Notes: generated by a model from the sequence alone, not told the origin. Positions 7,352 to 16,463 are shown, numbered from the stretch's first letter. The stretch: DNA of 32,233 nucleotides from Micrococcales bacterium (GCA_021287075.1 JAJTBD010000033.1:1-32233), one strand, 5' to 3'. Made by a program: numbers and translations.

Positions 7352-7960
7352 ATGACCGCTGAGACACCCGGAGGGCCGACGCTGGGGGAGGACGGCCGGG
7401 CCCGCAGCCCGTGGGGCAACGCCGACCCGCTGCTGCGCGACTACTACGACACCGAGTGGGGGATGCCGGTCCGCGACGAGCAGGGGCTCTTCGAGCGGGT
7501 CAGCCTTGAGGCCTTCCAGTCCGGGCTGTCCTGGCTGACGATCCTGCGCAAGCGCGAGGCCTTCCGGGCGGCCTTCTCCGGCTTCGACCCCGACGCCGTG
7601 GCGGCCTATGGCGACGCCGAAATCGTGCGGCTCATGGCCGACGCCGGGATCGTGCGCAACCGCGCCAAGATCCTGGCCACGATCGGCAACGCACAGGCCA
7701 CCGTCGCGCTCCGCGAGGAGGGCGGCCTGGTCGGGCTCATCTGGTCCTTCCAGCCCGACGACACCCCGCGCCCGCGCACCATCTCCGAGGTGCCCACGAC
7801 CTCGCCCGAGTCGGTCGCGCTGGCAAAGGCGCTGCGCGCCAAGGGCTTCCGCTTCGTCGGTCCGACGACGGCCTTCGCCTTGATGGAGGCGGTCGGCATG
7901 GTCGACACCCATCTGGTCGGCAGCCACCGCAGAGGTGCCTCGGGGGTCTGGCCCGGCTGA
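7352..7960 (+). CDS. tag: DNA-3-methyladenine glycosylase I, zinc-site-less variant
   Basis: A base-excision enzyme of the Tag family, 202 residues, that removes 3-methyladenine from DNA. DPLLRDYYDTEWG, LFERVSLEAFQSGLSWLTIL (Glu53 aligns with E. coli Glu38) and KGFRFVGPTTAFALMEAVGMVDTH follow the family from end to end. The E. coli zinc ligands are mostly replaced: Cys4 by Ser19, His17 by Tyr32 and Cys179 by Ser191; only the His in VDTHLVG remains. The ATG at 7352 has no ribosome binding site; a CACAGT sequence six bases upstream could be the -10 of a leaderless mRNA. It is divergent from the MaoC/SDR pair. Confidence 0.92.
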   Translation: MTAETPGGPTLGEDGRARSPWGNADPLLRDYYDTEWGMPVRDEQGLFERVSLEAFQSGLSWLTILRKREAFRAAFSGFDPDAVAAYGDAEIVRLMADAGIVRNRAKILATIGNAQATVALREEGGLVGLIWSFQPDDTPRPRTISEVPTTSPESVALAKALRAKGFRFVGPTTAFALMEAVGMVDTHLVGSHRRGASGVWPG

Positions 7961-8012
7961 GCGGCATACCTCCCGGTCTGTCCGGTCACCCGCCGGGGGA
8001 GGGGGGTGCCGC
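7961..8012 (+). terminator. possible imperfect terminator after tag
   Basis: GCGGCA at 7961-7966 pairs with TGCCGC at 8007-8012. A pyrimidine-rich stretch (ACCTCCC) can partly pair with the G-rich stretch before the second arm. The structure is imperfect and starts directly after the tag stop. The first arm is again a GCGGCATAC motif. Confidence 0.35.
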
Positions 8013-8051
8013 GCACACCCAGCCAGCGAGATATGTGTGCCCAGGCCCTAG

Positions 8052-8067
8052 CGTGACGGCGGTCACG
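8052..8067. promoter_or_regulatory. CRP/GlxR-like palindrome upstream of fadD-type gene
   Basis: CGTGACGGCGGTCACG is a perfect palindrome in its arms (CGTGAC and GTCACG). It has the GTGA-N6-TCAC spacing of CRP/GlxR-family binding sites. It lies 9-18 bases before the candidate start codons of the acyl-CoA ligase gene, so binding there would most simply repress or block transcription. The assignment is by pattern only; no CRP gene is in the window. Confidence 0.5.
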
Positions 8068-8075
8068 CGGGCACG

Positions 8076-9728
<1,653 letters not shown>

Positions 9729-9741
9729 CCCCGAGACAGAC

Positions 9742-9778
9742 GTATGCCGCCGTGCCCGGGCCGGGCACGGCGGCATAC
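9742..9778. terminator. bidirectional terminator-like palindrome of GTATGCCGC motifs
   Basis: Arms at 9742-9759 (GTATGCCGCCGTGCCCGG) and 9761-9778 are perfectly complementary over 18 bp with a single central base. It lies between the convergent fadD-type gene and yajQ, which end 13 bases before and 17 bases after it. No U-tract follows on either strand. Both arms begin with the repeated 9-mer. Confidence 0.8.
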
Positions 9779-9794
9779 CTGCGTCTGGAGCGGC

Positions 9795-10289
9795 TCAGCG
9801 GTAGTTGGTGAACTGGAGCGCGACGTCGAGGTCCTTGCCCTTGAGCAGGGCGATGATCGCCTGGAGGTCGTCGCGCGACTTGGACGTCACGCGCAGCTCG
9901 TCGCCCTGGATCTGGGCCTTGACGCCCTTGGGGCCCTCGTCGCGGATGATCTTGGAGATCTTCTTGGCGTTGTCCTGGTCGATGCCCTCCTTGGTGGGCC
10001 CGGACAGGATGTACTCCTTGCCGGACGCCTTGGGCTCCTTGTCGCCGAAGTCGATGTTCTTGAGCGAGACGCCCCGGCGCACCAGCTTGGTCTCCAGGAC
10101 ATCGAGCACGGCCAGGACGCGCTCGGCGGTGTTGGCCTTGATGACGATGTTGTCGCCGCTCCACGCGATCGAGGCCCCGACGCCCTTGAAGTCGTAGCGC
10201 TGCGCGACCTCCTTGGCGGCCTGGTTGAGCGCGTTGTCCACCTCCTGGCGGTCGACCTTGCTCACGATGTCGAACGAGCTGTCAGCCAC
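9795..10289 (-). CDS. yajQ: YajQ-family nucleotide-binding protein
   Basis: A 164-residue cytosolic protein of the YajQ (UPF0234) family. Members bind nucleotides, some of them cyclic di-GMP, and have two RRM-like folds. The opening MADSSFDIVSKVDRQEVDNALNQA, the central RYDFKG, the LVRRGV segment and the end LKGKDLDVALQFTNYR are all family signatures, and the length is normal. The GTG start at 10289 has GGAG five bases upstream. The next gene on the other side is tRNA-Tyr, transcribed divergently. Confidence 0.95.
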   Translation of the reverse strand: MADSSFDIVSKVDRQEVDNALNQAAKEVAQRYDFKGVGASIAWSGDNIVIKANTAERVLAVLDVLETKLVRRGVSLKNIDFGDKEPKASGKEYILSGPTKEGIDQDNAKKISKIIRDEGPKGVKAQIQGDELRVTSKSRDDLQAIIALLKGKDLDVALQFTNYR

Positions 10290-10348
10290 GGCGTCTCCTT
10301 GTCATTTCGTCGTTCGGCTCTCTCCTTGCTATCCTCGCATGCGCACCC

Positions 10349-10429
10349 GGCGGGTTGCCCGAGCGGCCAATGGGAGTGGACTGTAAATCCATCGCGAAAG
10401 CTACGAAGGTTCGAATCCTTCACCCGCCA
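10349..10429 (+). tRNA. tRNA-Tyr (anticodon GTA)
   Basis: The acceptor stem GGCGGGT (10349-10355) pairs with ACCCGCC (10422-10428), with discriminator base A at 10429. The D arm, an anticodon loop CTGTAAA with anticodon GTA, a long class II variable arm (about 13 bases) and the T arm AAGGTTCGAATCCTT are all present. CCA is not encoded. TATCCT at 10330-10335 is a plausible -10. A strong terminator starts ten bases downstream, so it is probably a single-gene unit. Confidence 0.95.
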
Positions 10430-10438
10430 CGCAGTGCA

Positions 10439-10473
10439 GAAGGCCCCGTCCGGATCATCCGGACGGGGCCTTC
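10439..10473. terminator. terminator after tRNA-Tyr
   Basis: GAAGGCCCCGTCCGGAT (10439-10455) is exactly complementary to 10457-10473 around one central base, giving a very stable GC-rich hairpin ending in CCTTC. It directly follows the tRNA and can also serve the small convergent minus-strand gene. Confidence 0.9.
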
Positions 10474-10515
10474 GCCTATGTCTGCCGACGGGCGCTGCGG
10501 CGGTATGCCGCGTGC

Positions 10516-10710
10516 TCACTGCTGCGCGGTGGCCCTGCGCTCGCGATGCACCTCCAGGCCGAGCTGGGCCATCGCCGTGCCGAGAGAGATGGCGAGCGCC
10601 TCGAAGACGGTGTAGCCGCTCAGGGGGAGCAGGATCGCCAGGGAGATGAAGAAGACGAGGTCGACATTCTTGCGCTGCTTCGGGCTGAGCTGGCGGTAGG
10701 TGGTGAGCAT
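10516..10710 (-). CDS. small membrane protein, 64 residues
   Basis: A compact ORF starting MLTTYRQLSPKQRKN. A hydrophobic stretch spans about residues 17-50 and is broken by PLSGY, so either two short membrane helices or one hairpin is likely. The tail is charged (EVHRERRATAQQ). The start at 10710 is preceded by an AAAGG purine stretch and matches the end of the hydrophobic coding signal; a much longer open frame upstream runs antisense to the thiolase and is not believed. No family is recognised. It points towards the tRNA-Tyr terminator. Confidence 0.6.
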   Translation of the reverse strand: MLTTYRQLSPKQRKNVDLVFFISLAILLPLSGYTVFEALAISLGTAMAQLGLEVHRERRATAQQ

Positions 10711-10917
10711 GATCTCGGCCTTTCGGTCTGGTGAGTGCTGCCGCCTCGGGGGGCTTCCTTCGGCGTTGACTCCACCATCCCGTCCCAGGGTGGTGTCCAC
10801 ATCCGACGACGGTCTGGACCTGTGCGGCCGGGAGGTGCGACCACGGTCGTAGCCGCGCACTCGGCATACAGGCCGGTGTGGTGACGGGGCACATAGCGGC
10901 GCGTGAGGCGCCGACTC

Positions 10918-10923
10918 TAGGCT
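10918..10923 (+). promoter_or_regulatory. -10 element of the thiolase gene
   Basis: TAGGCT ends six bases before the ATG at 10930, and no ribosome binding site lies between. This spacing implies a leaderless mRNA. The same TTAGGCT sequence precedes the TetR gene at 21902-21908 with the same geometry. Confidence 0.5.
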
Positions 10924-10929
10924 CGCGCC

Positions 10930-12120
10930 ATGACCCAGACCCCCGCAGAGAAGATCGTCATCGTCGACGGCGCCCGCACCCCCATCGGCAGTTTCGGCGG
11001 CACGTTCAAGGAGGTCCCCGGCCACGAGCTCGGGGCGACCGCGGCCAAGGAGGCCCTGCGCCGGGCCGGCGTCGCGGGGGAGGACATCGACGAGGTCGTG
11101 ATGGGCTGCATCGGCCAGGTCGGGCCGGATGCCTACAACGCCCGCCGCGTGAGCCTGGCGGCCGGGCTGCCCGCCTCCGTCCCGGCATACACGGTCAACC
11201 GTCTCTGCGGCTCCGGCCTCCAGGCGATCTGGTCTGCCGCGATGCAGATGCGCTGGGGCGCAGCCGATCTCGCGCTCGCGGGTGGCGACGAGTCGATGAC
11301 GCGTATGCCGTTCTACGACTTCGGTGCCCGCAATGGCTACCGGCTGGGAGATCGGTCGCTCGTCGACGGCACCGTCGGCATGCTGACCGACCCCTTCCAC
11401 AACATCCACATGGGCGTGACGGCCGAGAACGTCGCCGCGAAGTATGGCGTGAGCCGTGAGCAACAAGACGAGTTCGCGCTGCGCAGCCAGCAGCGCGCGG
11501 CGTCGGACGAGGCCAGGGCGGCCTTCGCCCAGGAGATCGTGCCGGTCGAGATCGGCGGCCGGAAGCCGCGCACCGTCAGCGAAGACGAGCACCCCAAGCC
11601 GGACACGACGCTGGAGGTGCTCGCGGGGCTGCGCCCGGCATTCGCCAAGGACGGCACCGTCACGGCCGGCAACGCGTCGGGCATCAACGACGGCGGTGCG
11701 GCGGTCGTGCTGGCGCGCGAGTCGGTCGCAGCCGAGCGTGGGCTGGGCGGTCTGGCGGCCCTCGAGGCGGTGGCGACGGGCGCCATGGAGCCCGAGCTGA
11801 TGGGCTATGCGCCGGTCGTCGCGCTGGGCCGGCTCTTCGAGCAGACCGGGCTCAGCCCGGACGACATCGACATCTATGAGGTCAACGAGGCCTTCGCATC
11901 GCAGGCCGTCGCCTGCGTCCGCGACGCCGGCCTGCCCGAGGAGCGGGTCAACCCCTATGGCGGCGCGATCGCCCTCGGCCACCCCGTCGGCGCCACCGGC
12001 GCGATCCTGACGCTGCGGGCCGCCAAGGACCTCGTCCGCAAGGACAAGGAGCTGGCCGTCGTCACCATGTGCATCGGGGGCGGCCAGGCGCTCGCGGCGC
12101 TGCTGAGGAGGATCGGCTGA
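10930..12120 (+). CDS. acetyl-CoA C-acyltransferase (thiolase)
   Basis: A 396-residue thiolase that cleaves 3-oxoacyl-CoA with CoA, or runs the reverse condensation. The nucleophilic Cys93 lies in NRLCGSGLQA. VNEAFA, the His in GHPVGATG (His351) and the second Cys in CIGGGQ (Cys381) complete the active site. The start follows a -10-like TAGGCT, so translation is probably leaderless. The stop overlaps the next start (TGATG), coupling it to the NMO-family gene. Chain-length preference cannot be read from the sequence. Confidence 0.94.
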   Translation: MTQTPAEKIVIVDGARTPIGSFGGTFKEVPGHELGATAAKEALRRAGVAGEDIDEVVMGCIGQVGPDAYNARRVSLAAGLPASVPAYTVNRLCGSGLQAIWSAAMQMRWGAADLALAGGDESMTRMPFYDFGARNGYRLGDRSLVDGTVGMLTDPFHNIHMGVTAENVAAKYGVSREQQDEFALRSQQRAASDEARAAFAQEIVPVEIGGRKPRTVSEDEHPKPDTTLEVLAGLRPAFAKDGTVTAGNASGINDGGAAVVLARESVAAERGLGGLAALEAVATGAMEPELMGYAPVVALGRLFEQTGLSPDDIDIYEVNEAFASQAVACVRDAGLPEERVNPYGGAIALGHPVGATGAILTLRAAKDLVRKDKELAVVTMCIGGGQALAALLRRIG

Positions 12121-13118
12121 TGTTCCGCACCCCGTTCACCGAGACCTTCGGCATCGAACACCCGATCGTCTGCGGCGGCATGACCTTCGTCGGCACCGCC
12201 GAGCTGACGGCCGCTGTCGCCAACGCCGGCGCGCTCGGGCTGCTCACCGCCCTCAACTCGCCGACCCCCGAGGACCTCGCCCTCCAGATCGAGCGGACCC
12301 GCGAGCTGACCGACAAGCCCTTCGGGGTCAACCTCACGATCCTGCCGACGATCAACCCGATCCCCTACGAGGAATACCGCCAGGTCATCTGCGAGTCCGG
12401 GGTGAAGATCGTCGAGACCGCCGGCTCCAACCCGGCGCCGCACCTGCCGTCCTTCAAGGAGGCCGGCGTCAAGGTGATCCACAAGGCCGTCGCGGTGCGG
12501 CACGCGCTCAAGGCCGAGGCGCTCGGCGTCGACGCGATCAGCATCGACGGCTTCGAGTGCGCGGGGCACCCGGGCGAGGACGACATCGGCGGCATCGTGC
12601 TGATCCCCGCGGCCGCCCGCCAGCTGCGGATCCCGATCATCGCCAGCGGCGGCATCGCCGACGGCGCGGGCCTCGCGGCGGCGCTCGCGCTCGGGGCCTC
12701 GGCGGTCAACATGGGCACGCGCTTTGTCGCGACCACGGAGTCGCCGGTCCACGACAACGTCAAGAAGCAGATCTGCGCCAACACCGAGCGCGACTCGATC
12801 CTGGTCTTCCGCGAGTTCCACAACACCGCCCGCGTCGCCCGCAACTCGATCTCGGAGCAGATCGCCGAGATCTCCAGGCGGCCCGGCGCGAAGTTCGACG
12901 ACATCGCCGAGCTCGCCTCGGGCGCCCGCGCTCGCGAGCGGGTGCTCACCAATGGCGACCTCGAGGACGGCATGTGGTGGGCCGGCCAGTGCCAGGGGCT
13001 GATCGACGAGGTTCTGTCCTGCGCGGAGGTCGTCGACCAGGTCCTCCACGAGGCCAAGGAGATCATCCAGGTGCGGCTCGCCGGCCAGCTCCAGGAGGAC
13101 CTCGTCCCGCGCGACTGA
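12120..13118 (+). CDS. NMO/2-nitropropane dioxygenase-family FMN oxidoreductase
   Basis: A 332-residue TIM-barrel flavoprotein. The phosphate-binding ASGGIADGAGLAAALALGA and the FECAGHPGEDD segment, where His150 aligns with the catalytic His of nitronate monooxygenases, are present. Related enzymes include nitronate monooxygenases and FabK-type enoyl reductases, and true substrates are often unknown. The ATG at 12120 overlaps the thiolase stop and is preceded by GAGGAGGATCGG. Position between a thiolase and a thioesterase suggests a role in acyl-CoA metabolism. The C-terminus is longer than in short NMOs, with an acidic helical end. Confidence 0.88.
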   Translation: MFRTPFTETFGIEHPIVCGGMTFVGTAELTAAVANAGALGLLTALNSPTPEDLALQIERTRELTDKPFGVNLTILPTINPIPYEEYRQVICESGVKIVETAGSNPAPHLPSFKEAGVKVIHKAVAVRHALKAEALGVDAISIDGFECAGHPGEDDIGGIVLIPAAARQLRIPIIASGGIADGAGLAAALALGASAVNMGTRFVATTESPVHDNVKKQICANTERDSILVFREFHNTARVARNSISEQIAEISRRPGAKFDDIAELASGARARERVLTNGDLEDGMWWAGQCQGLIDEVLSCAEVVDQVLHEAKEIIQVRLAGQLQEDLVPRD

Positions 13119-13120
13119 CC

Positions 13121-13219
13121 GCCCGGGGCGTTCGTGCCCACGTGGGCTAAAGCGCCCGGGGCGTTCGTGCCCACGTGGGCTAAAGCGCCCGCGGCGTTCG
13201 TGCCCAAGTGGGCTAAAGA
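13121..13219. repeat. three 33-bp tandem repeats, each with a 12-bp palindrome
   Basis: Units start at 13121, 13154 and 13187. Copies 1 and 2 are identical; copy 3 differs at three positions. Each carries GGCGTTCGTGCCC and ends in GTGGGCTAAAG. Copies 1 and 2 contain the perfect palindrome GCCCACGTGGGC; copy 3 has GCCCAAGTGGGC. The block begins two bases after the NMO stop and ends 45 bases before the thioesterase start. A 33-bp period is about three helical turns, so it could be a phased operator array. It is not a CRISPR, as there are no spacers. Confidence 0.9.
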
Positions 13220-13264
13220 GCAGCGACAGCAAGAGAAGAACACGACGAAGGAGCGATCGGCCGG

Positions 13265-13747
13265 ATGGACAACGACGTCTTCCAGCACCACTACCCCGAG
13301 GATGTCTCGCACTGCTACGGCTGCGGGCGCCTCAACGACCAGGGCCTGCACGTGCAGAGCCGATGGGACGGCGAGGAGGCCGTGGCCACCCACGTGCCCG
13401 ACGAGAAGTACACGGCCGTCCCCGGCTTCGTCTATGGCGGGCTGATCGCCTCGCTCATCGACTGCCATGGCACGGGCACCGCCTCGGCCGCGGCCTATCG
13501 GATGCGCGAGCGCGAGATGGGCAGCGAGCCGCCGCTGCGCTTCGTCACCGGCCGCCTCGAGGTCAACTACGTCGCGCCCACGCCGATGGGCGTCCCGCTC
13601 GAGCTGCGCGGCACCCCGACCGAGGTCAAGGAGAAGAAGGTCGTCGTCGACATCACGATGACCGCCGAGGGTCGCGAGGTCGCCAACGGCCGGGTCATCG
13701 CAGTCCTGGCCCCGGAGTCGATGTTCAGCCGCTCGCCCAAGGAGTGA
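13265..13747 (+). CDS. PaaI-like hotdog thioesterase
   Basis: A 160-residue single hotdog-domain protein that probably hydrolyses an acyl-CoA. The opening HCYGCGRLNDQGLHVQ, with its Cys-x-x-Cys, the conserved VPGFVYGGLIASLIDCHGTGTA helix and RLEVNYVAPTPMG strand are typical of the 4HBT/PaaI group. The ATG at 13265 has AAGGAG about 11-12 bases upstream. The three 33-bp repeats lie between it and the NMO-family gene, so it may be regulated separately from, or attenuated within, the thiolase operon. It converges with the SprT-like gene, only nine bases away. Confidence 0.88.
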   Translation: MDNDVFQHHYPEDVSHCYGCGRLNDQGLHVQSRWDGEEAVATHVPDEKYTAVPGFVYGGLIASLIDCHGTGTASAAAYRMREREMGSEPPLRFVTGRLEVNYVAPTPMGVPLELRGTPTEVKEKKVVVDITMTAEGREVANGRVIAVLAPESMFSRSPKE

Positions 13748-13756
13748 GCGGCCCGC

Positions 13757-14455
13757 TCACCCGTCCTCCTCGAGGCGGCGGGCGAGCGAGAACGGCACGG
13801 TGAGGATGCCGGTGGCCGTGCGCACGTGATAGCGCGTGCGGGCGACCTTCTCGATGCGTCCCACCGTGCCGCCATAGCGGCCCCCGGCGATCACCCGCAC
13901 CGCCGTGCCGGGTGCCAGCAGCGAGACGGTGCGCGCGGCGGGCTCCTCGCCAGGGTCGCGCTGGAGCCGGCGCAGCTCGGCGGCATAGCGCGGGTGCATC
14001 GGCACCGTCTGGCCGTGGTGGGTCCAGGTCAGCAGGTGCTCCGGGGAGAAGACCCGCGCGCATTTGGGGCAGGAGGCCACCCGCGTCGGCGCGCGGTGGC
14101 GGTGGGACTCGTGGCCTGCCGGGCAGATGCCGACCCAGGGCGCCTCCACGCGCGGCGCGTCCTCGGGGACGCAGCGCTCGGCGGTGCACCCGATCGCCAG
14201 CGCCTGCCGCCGCCACACGGCGTCGTGCCCGTGCCGCGGCCCGACGAGGGCGTGGGCGATCTCGTGCAGGACCGTGTCGCGCACCTCCTCCTCGGAGTGG
14301 AGGTGGGTCAGATAGCGCGACAGGGTGATCTGCCTGGTCGTGAAGCGGCAGGCGCCCGCCCTCGTCTTGGCCCGGTCATAGGACAGCGTCCAGCCGGTGA
14401 GGCCGTGCTCGCGCATGAGCGCCCGCCCCATCACCAGTGCATGCCGCAGGTCCAT
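13757..14455 (-). CDS. SprT-like zinc metalloprotease domain protein with C-terminal KOW-like segment
   Basis: The product has 232 residues. The SprT signature is complete: HEIAH at residues 64-68 and the third ligand His in HGHDAVW (about His77), followed by a Cys/His zinc-ribbon region (CPAGH... CPKC). SprT/Spartan-type proteins act on DNA-protein crosslinks in eukaryotes; the bacterial role is unclear. After the ribbon comes a segment reading GTAVRVIAGGRYGGTVGRIEKV, which looks like a KOW/SH3-type barrel and is not part of the core family. The ATG at 14455 follows TACGCT by seven bases, so the mRNA is probably leaderless; that -10 overlaps a GCGGCATAC motif. Confidence 0.88.
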   Translation of the reverse strand: MDLRHALVMGRALMREHGLTGWTLSYDRAKTRAGACRFTTRQITLSRYLTHLHSEEEVRDTVLHEIAHALVGPRHGHDAVWRRQALAIGCTAERCVPEDAPRVEAPWVGICPAGHESHRHRAPTRVASCPKCARVFSPEHLLTWTHHGQTVPMHPRYAAELRRLQRDPGEEPAARTVSLLAPGTAVRVIAGGRYGGTVGRIEKVARTRYHVRTATGILTVPFSLARRLEEDG

Positions 14456-14533
14456 GACAGCGAGCGTATGCCGCGTCCCCGACAGCCCTGCGCGGCTGTC
14501 CACAGCCCGGGGCGGCGCCCGTTGCCCAGATGT

Positions 14534-14547
14534 CACCCGGCCGGGTG
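14534..14547. repeat. 14-bp perfect palindrome in the sprT-like/oxidoreductase intergenic
   Basis: CACCCGGCCGGGTG is self-complementary. It lies in the 174-base divergent intergenic region, 83 bases before the oxidoreductase start and upstream of TAGGTT (about 14571), a possible -10. An operator role is possible, but GC-only palindromes also arise by chance in this base composition. Confidence 0.35.
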
Positions 14548-14629
14548 CCCGACCCGTCGCCCGGCTGGGTAGGTTGGCGGTGAGACGCGCGGGGCTGACC
14601 CGGCGCAGGCGCCTGGGAGGGCAGCACAC

Positions 14630-16069
14630 ATGGCGAGCACGCGGCATACCCGTGGGTCGACCGTCTTCGAGCGGCAGTCCCCGCCATCGGCGCTGGTGGA
14701 CACGGCTCTCGACGGCTCGCGGCTGGAGGTCTTCTGGCTCTCCGACGTCGAGCGGCCGCAGTTCCCACGGCTGACCGCGGGCGTCGACTGCGACCTCGCC
14801 GTCGTCGGAGGCGGCTATGCCGGGCTCTGGACCGCCGTCCTCGCCAAGCGCCGCGACCCCAGCCTGCGGGTCGTGCTGCTGGAGGCCGACCGGGTCGGCT
14901 GGGCCGCGTCCGGCCGCAACGGCGGCTTCGCCGAGGCGAGCCTGACCCACGGCGAGGACAACGGCCGGAGCCGCTGGCCGCACGAGATGGCCGAGCTCGA
15001 GCGCATCGGGCAGGACAACCTCGACGGGCTCGTGCGCGACCTCGACGAGCTCGACATCGACGCCCACGTGGAGCGCTCAGGGATGCTCTCGGTCGCCGTC
15101 GAGCGCTACCAGGCGCGCGAGCTGGAGGAGCGGCGCGAGGAGCTCGGCGCGGCATACCTCTCCGCGGAGCAGGTGCGCGCGCGGGTCGACTCGCCCACCT
15201 ATCTCGGGGCCGAGGCCGACTCCGAGGGGTGTGCCCTCGTCCACCCCGCCCGGCTGGCGATCGGGCTCGCCCGCGCCGCCGACCGGCTGGGCGTGGAGAT
15301 CCACGAGGGGATGCGGGTCACGGCGCTGCGGCCCACCGGCGGCTGGCGCGACCCTGTGCAGGTCGTGTCCGGCGACGTCATCGTCAGGGCCCGCAAGGTC
15401 GCACTCGCGACCAATGTCTTCCCTGCACTGCTCCCGCAGAACTCGCGGATGACCATCCCGGTCTATGACTATGCGCTGATGACCGAGCCCCTCACCGACG
15501 AGCAGCTCGGCCGCGTGGGATGGACTGGGCGAGAGGGCATCTCGGACCGCGCCAACCAGTTCCACTACTACCGCCTCAGCCGCGACAACCGCATCCTGTT
15601 CGGCGGCTACGACGCCGTCTATCGCCCCGATGTGGACCCGCGCCACGAGGACAACTGGGCGACCTATCGCAGGCTCGCCGCCCACTTCCTGACCACCTTC
15701 CCCCAGCTCGAGGACGTGCGCTTCAGCCACCGCTGGGCCGGAGCGATCGACACCTGCACCCGCTTCTGCGCCTTCCACGGCGTGACCGCCCAGCGCCGGG
15801 TCGCCTACACCGCCGGATACACCGGCCTCGGTGTCGGCGCCACCCGCTTCGGCGCCCGGGTCATGCTCGACCTGCTCGACGGGAGACAGACCGAGCTGAC
15901 CGAGCTCGAGATGGTGCGTCAGCGCCCGATGGCCTTCCCGCCCGGGCCCCTCGCCACCCTCGGCATCGAGGCCACCCGCTGGTCGATCGACCAGGCCGAC
16001 CACGCCGAGGGCCGGCGCAACCTGCTCCTGCGCTCCCTCGACCGGCTCGGCCTCGGCTTCGACTCCTGA
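14630..16069 (+). CDS. FAD-dependent amine/amino-acid oxidoreductase (DAO family, PuuB-like)
   Basis: A 479-residue flavoprotein of the DAO superfamily. The dinucleotide motif VVGGGYAGLWTA is at about residues 58-69, the SGRNGGF segment typical of gamma-glutamylputrescine oxidase-like enzymes at 94-100, and the C-terminal FAD contact is YTAGYTGLGVGATRFGA. It probably oxidises a primary or secondary amine to an aldehyde with O2. The start at 14630 has GGGAGGGCAG upstream. A cupin follows after 49 bases, a pairing seen in amine and polyamine catabolic loci. The substrate is not determined. Confidence 0.87.
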   Translation: MASTRHTRGSTVFERQSPPSALVDTALDGSRLEVFWLSDVERPQFPRLTAGVDCDLAVVGGGYAGLWTAVLAKRRDPSLRVVLLEADRVGWAASGRNGGFAEASLTHGEDNGRSRWPHEMAELERIGQDNLDGLVRDLDELDIDAHVERSGMLSVAVERYQARELEERREELGAAYLSAEQVRARVDSPTYLGAEADSEGCALVHPARLAIGLARAADRLGVEIHEGMRVTALRPTGGWRDPVQVVSGDVIVRARKVALATNVFPALLPQNSRMTIPVYDYALMTEPLTDEQLGRVGWTGREGISDRANQFHYYRLSRDNRILFGGYDAVYRPDVDPRHEDNWATYRRLAAHFLTTFPQLEDVRFSHRWAGAIDTCTRFCAFHGVTAQRRVAYTAGYTGLGVGATRFGARVMLDLLDGRQTELTELEMVRQRPMAFPPGPLATLGIEATRWSIDQADHAEGRRNLLLRSLDRLGLGFDS

Positions 16070-16118
16070 GCACCCGACGACACCCATCCCTGCCACGACA
16101 CACCACGAGGAGGACCCC

Positions 16119-16463
16119 ATGTCCGATCGACTGCTCTCTGCCGACGCGCTCACCCAGCCCCTCGCCTTCGAGGACCCCACCGAGCTCGATGTCATGGACG
16201 GCTACCCGCGCATCAGCAGCGGGTCCTTCGGCGACATCGAGGGGGCCGAGGTCGGGCTGTGGCAGATGACCGAGGGGGTCGTGCGCGACACCGAGGTCGA
16301 CGAAATCTTCGTGGTGATCGGCGGCAGCGCCCGCATCGACTTCGAGGACGGGGAGCAGCTGGAGGTGGGCGAGGGATCGGTCGTGCGGCTGCGCGCGGGG
16401 GAGCGCACCATCTGGCGGGTCCACTCCACCCTGCGCAAGGTCTATATCTCCGCCGTCGGCTGA
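16119..16463 (+). CDS. small cupin-domain protein
   Basis: A 114-residue single-domain cupin, with the core strand pattern TEVDEIFVVIGGSARIDFEDGEQLEVGEGSVVRLRAGERTIWRVHSTLRKVYI. It resembles the DUF861/EutQ-like group. Metal ligands are not complete in the classical pattern: Glu is present where His-x-His is usual, so catalysis is uncertain. GAGGAGGACCCC lies directly upstream of the ATG, and the gene follows the FAD oxidoreductase, suggesting an accessory or sensing role in the same pathway. Confidence 0.8.
   Translation: MSDRLLSADALTQPLAFEDPTELDVMDGYPRISSGSFGDIEGAEVGLWQMTEGVVRDTEVDEIFVVIGGSARIDFEDGEQLEVGEGSVVRLRAGERTIWRVHSTLRKVYISAVG

Noticed and set aside
13121..13219. CRISPR array
   Set aside because: The three 33-bp units are directly tandem with no spacers and no cas genes are near.
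13134..13445. Plus-strand ORF with an 11-residue repeat through the 33-bp array
   Set aside because: It runs on out of frame through the thioesterase gene and loses any pattern after the repeats.
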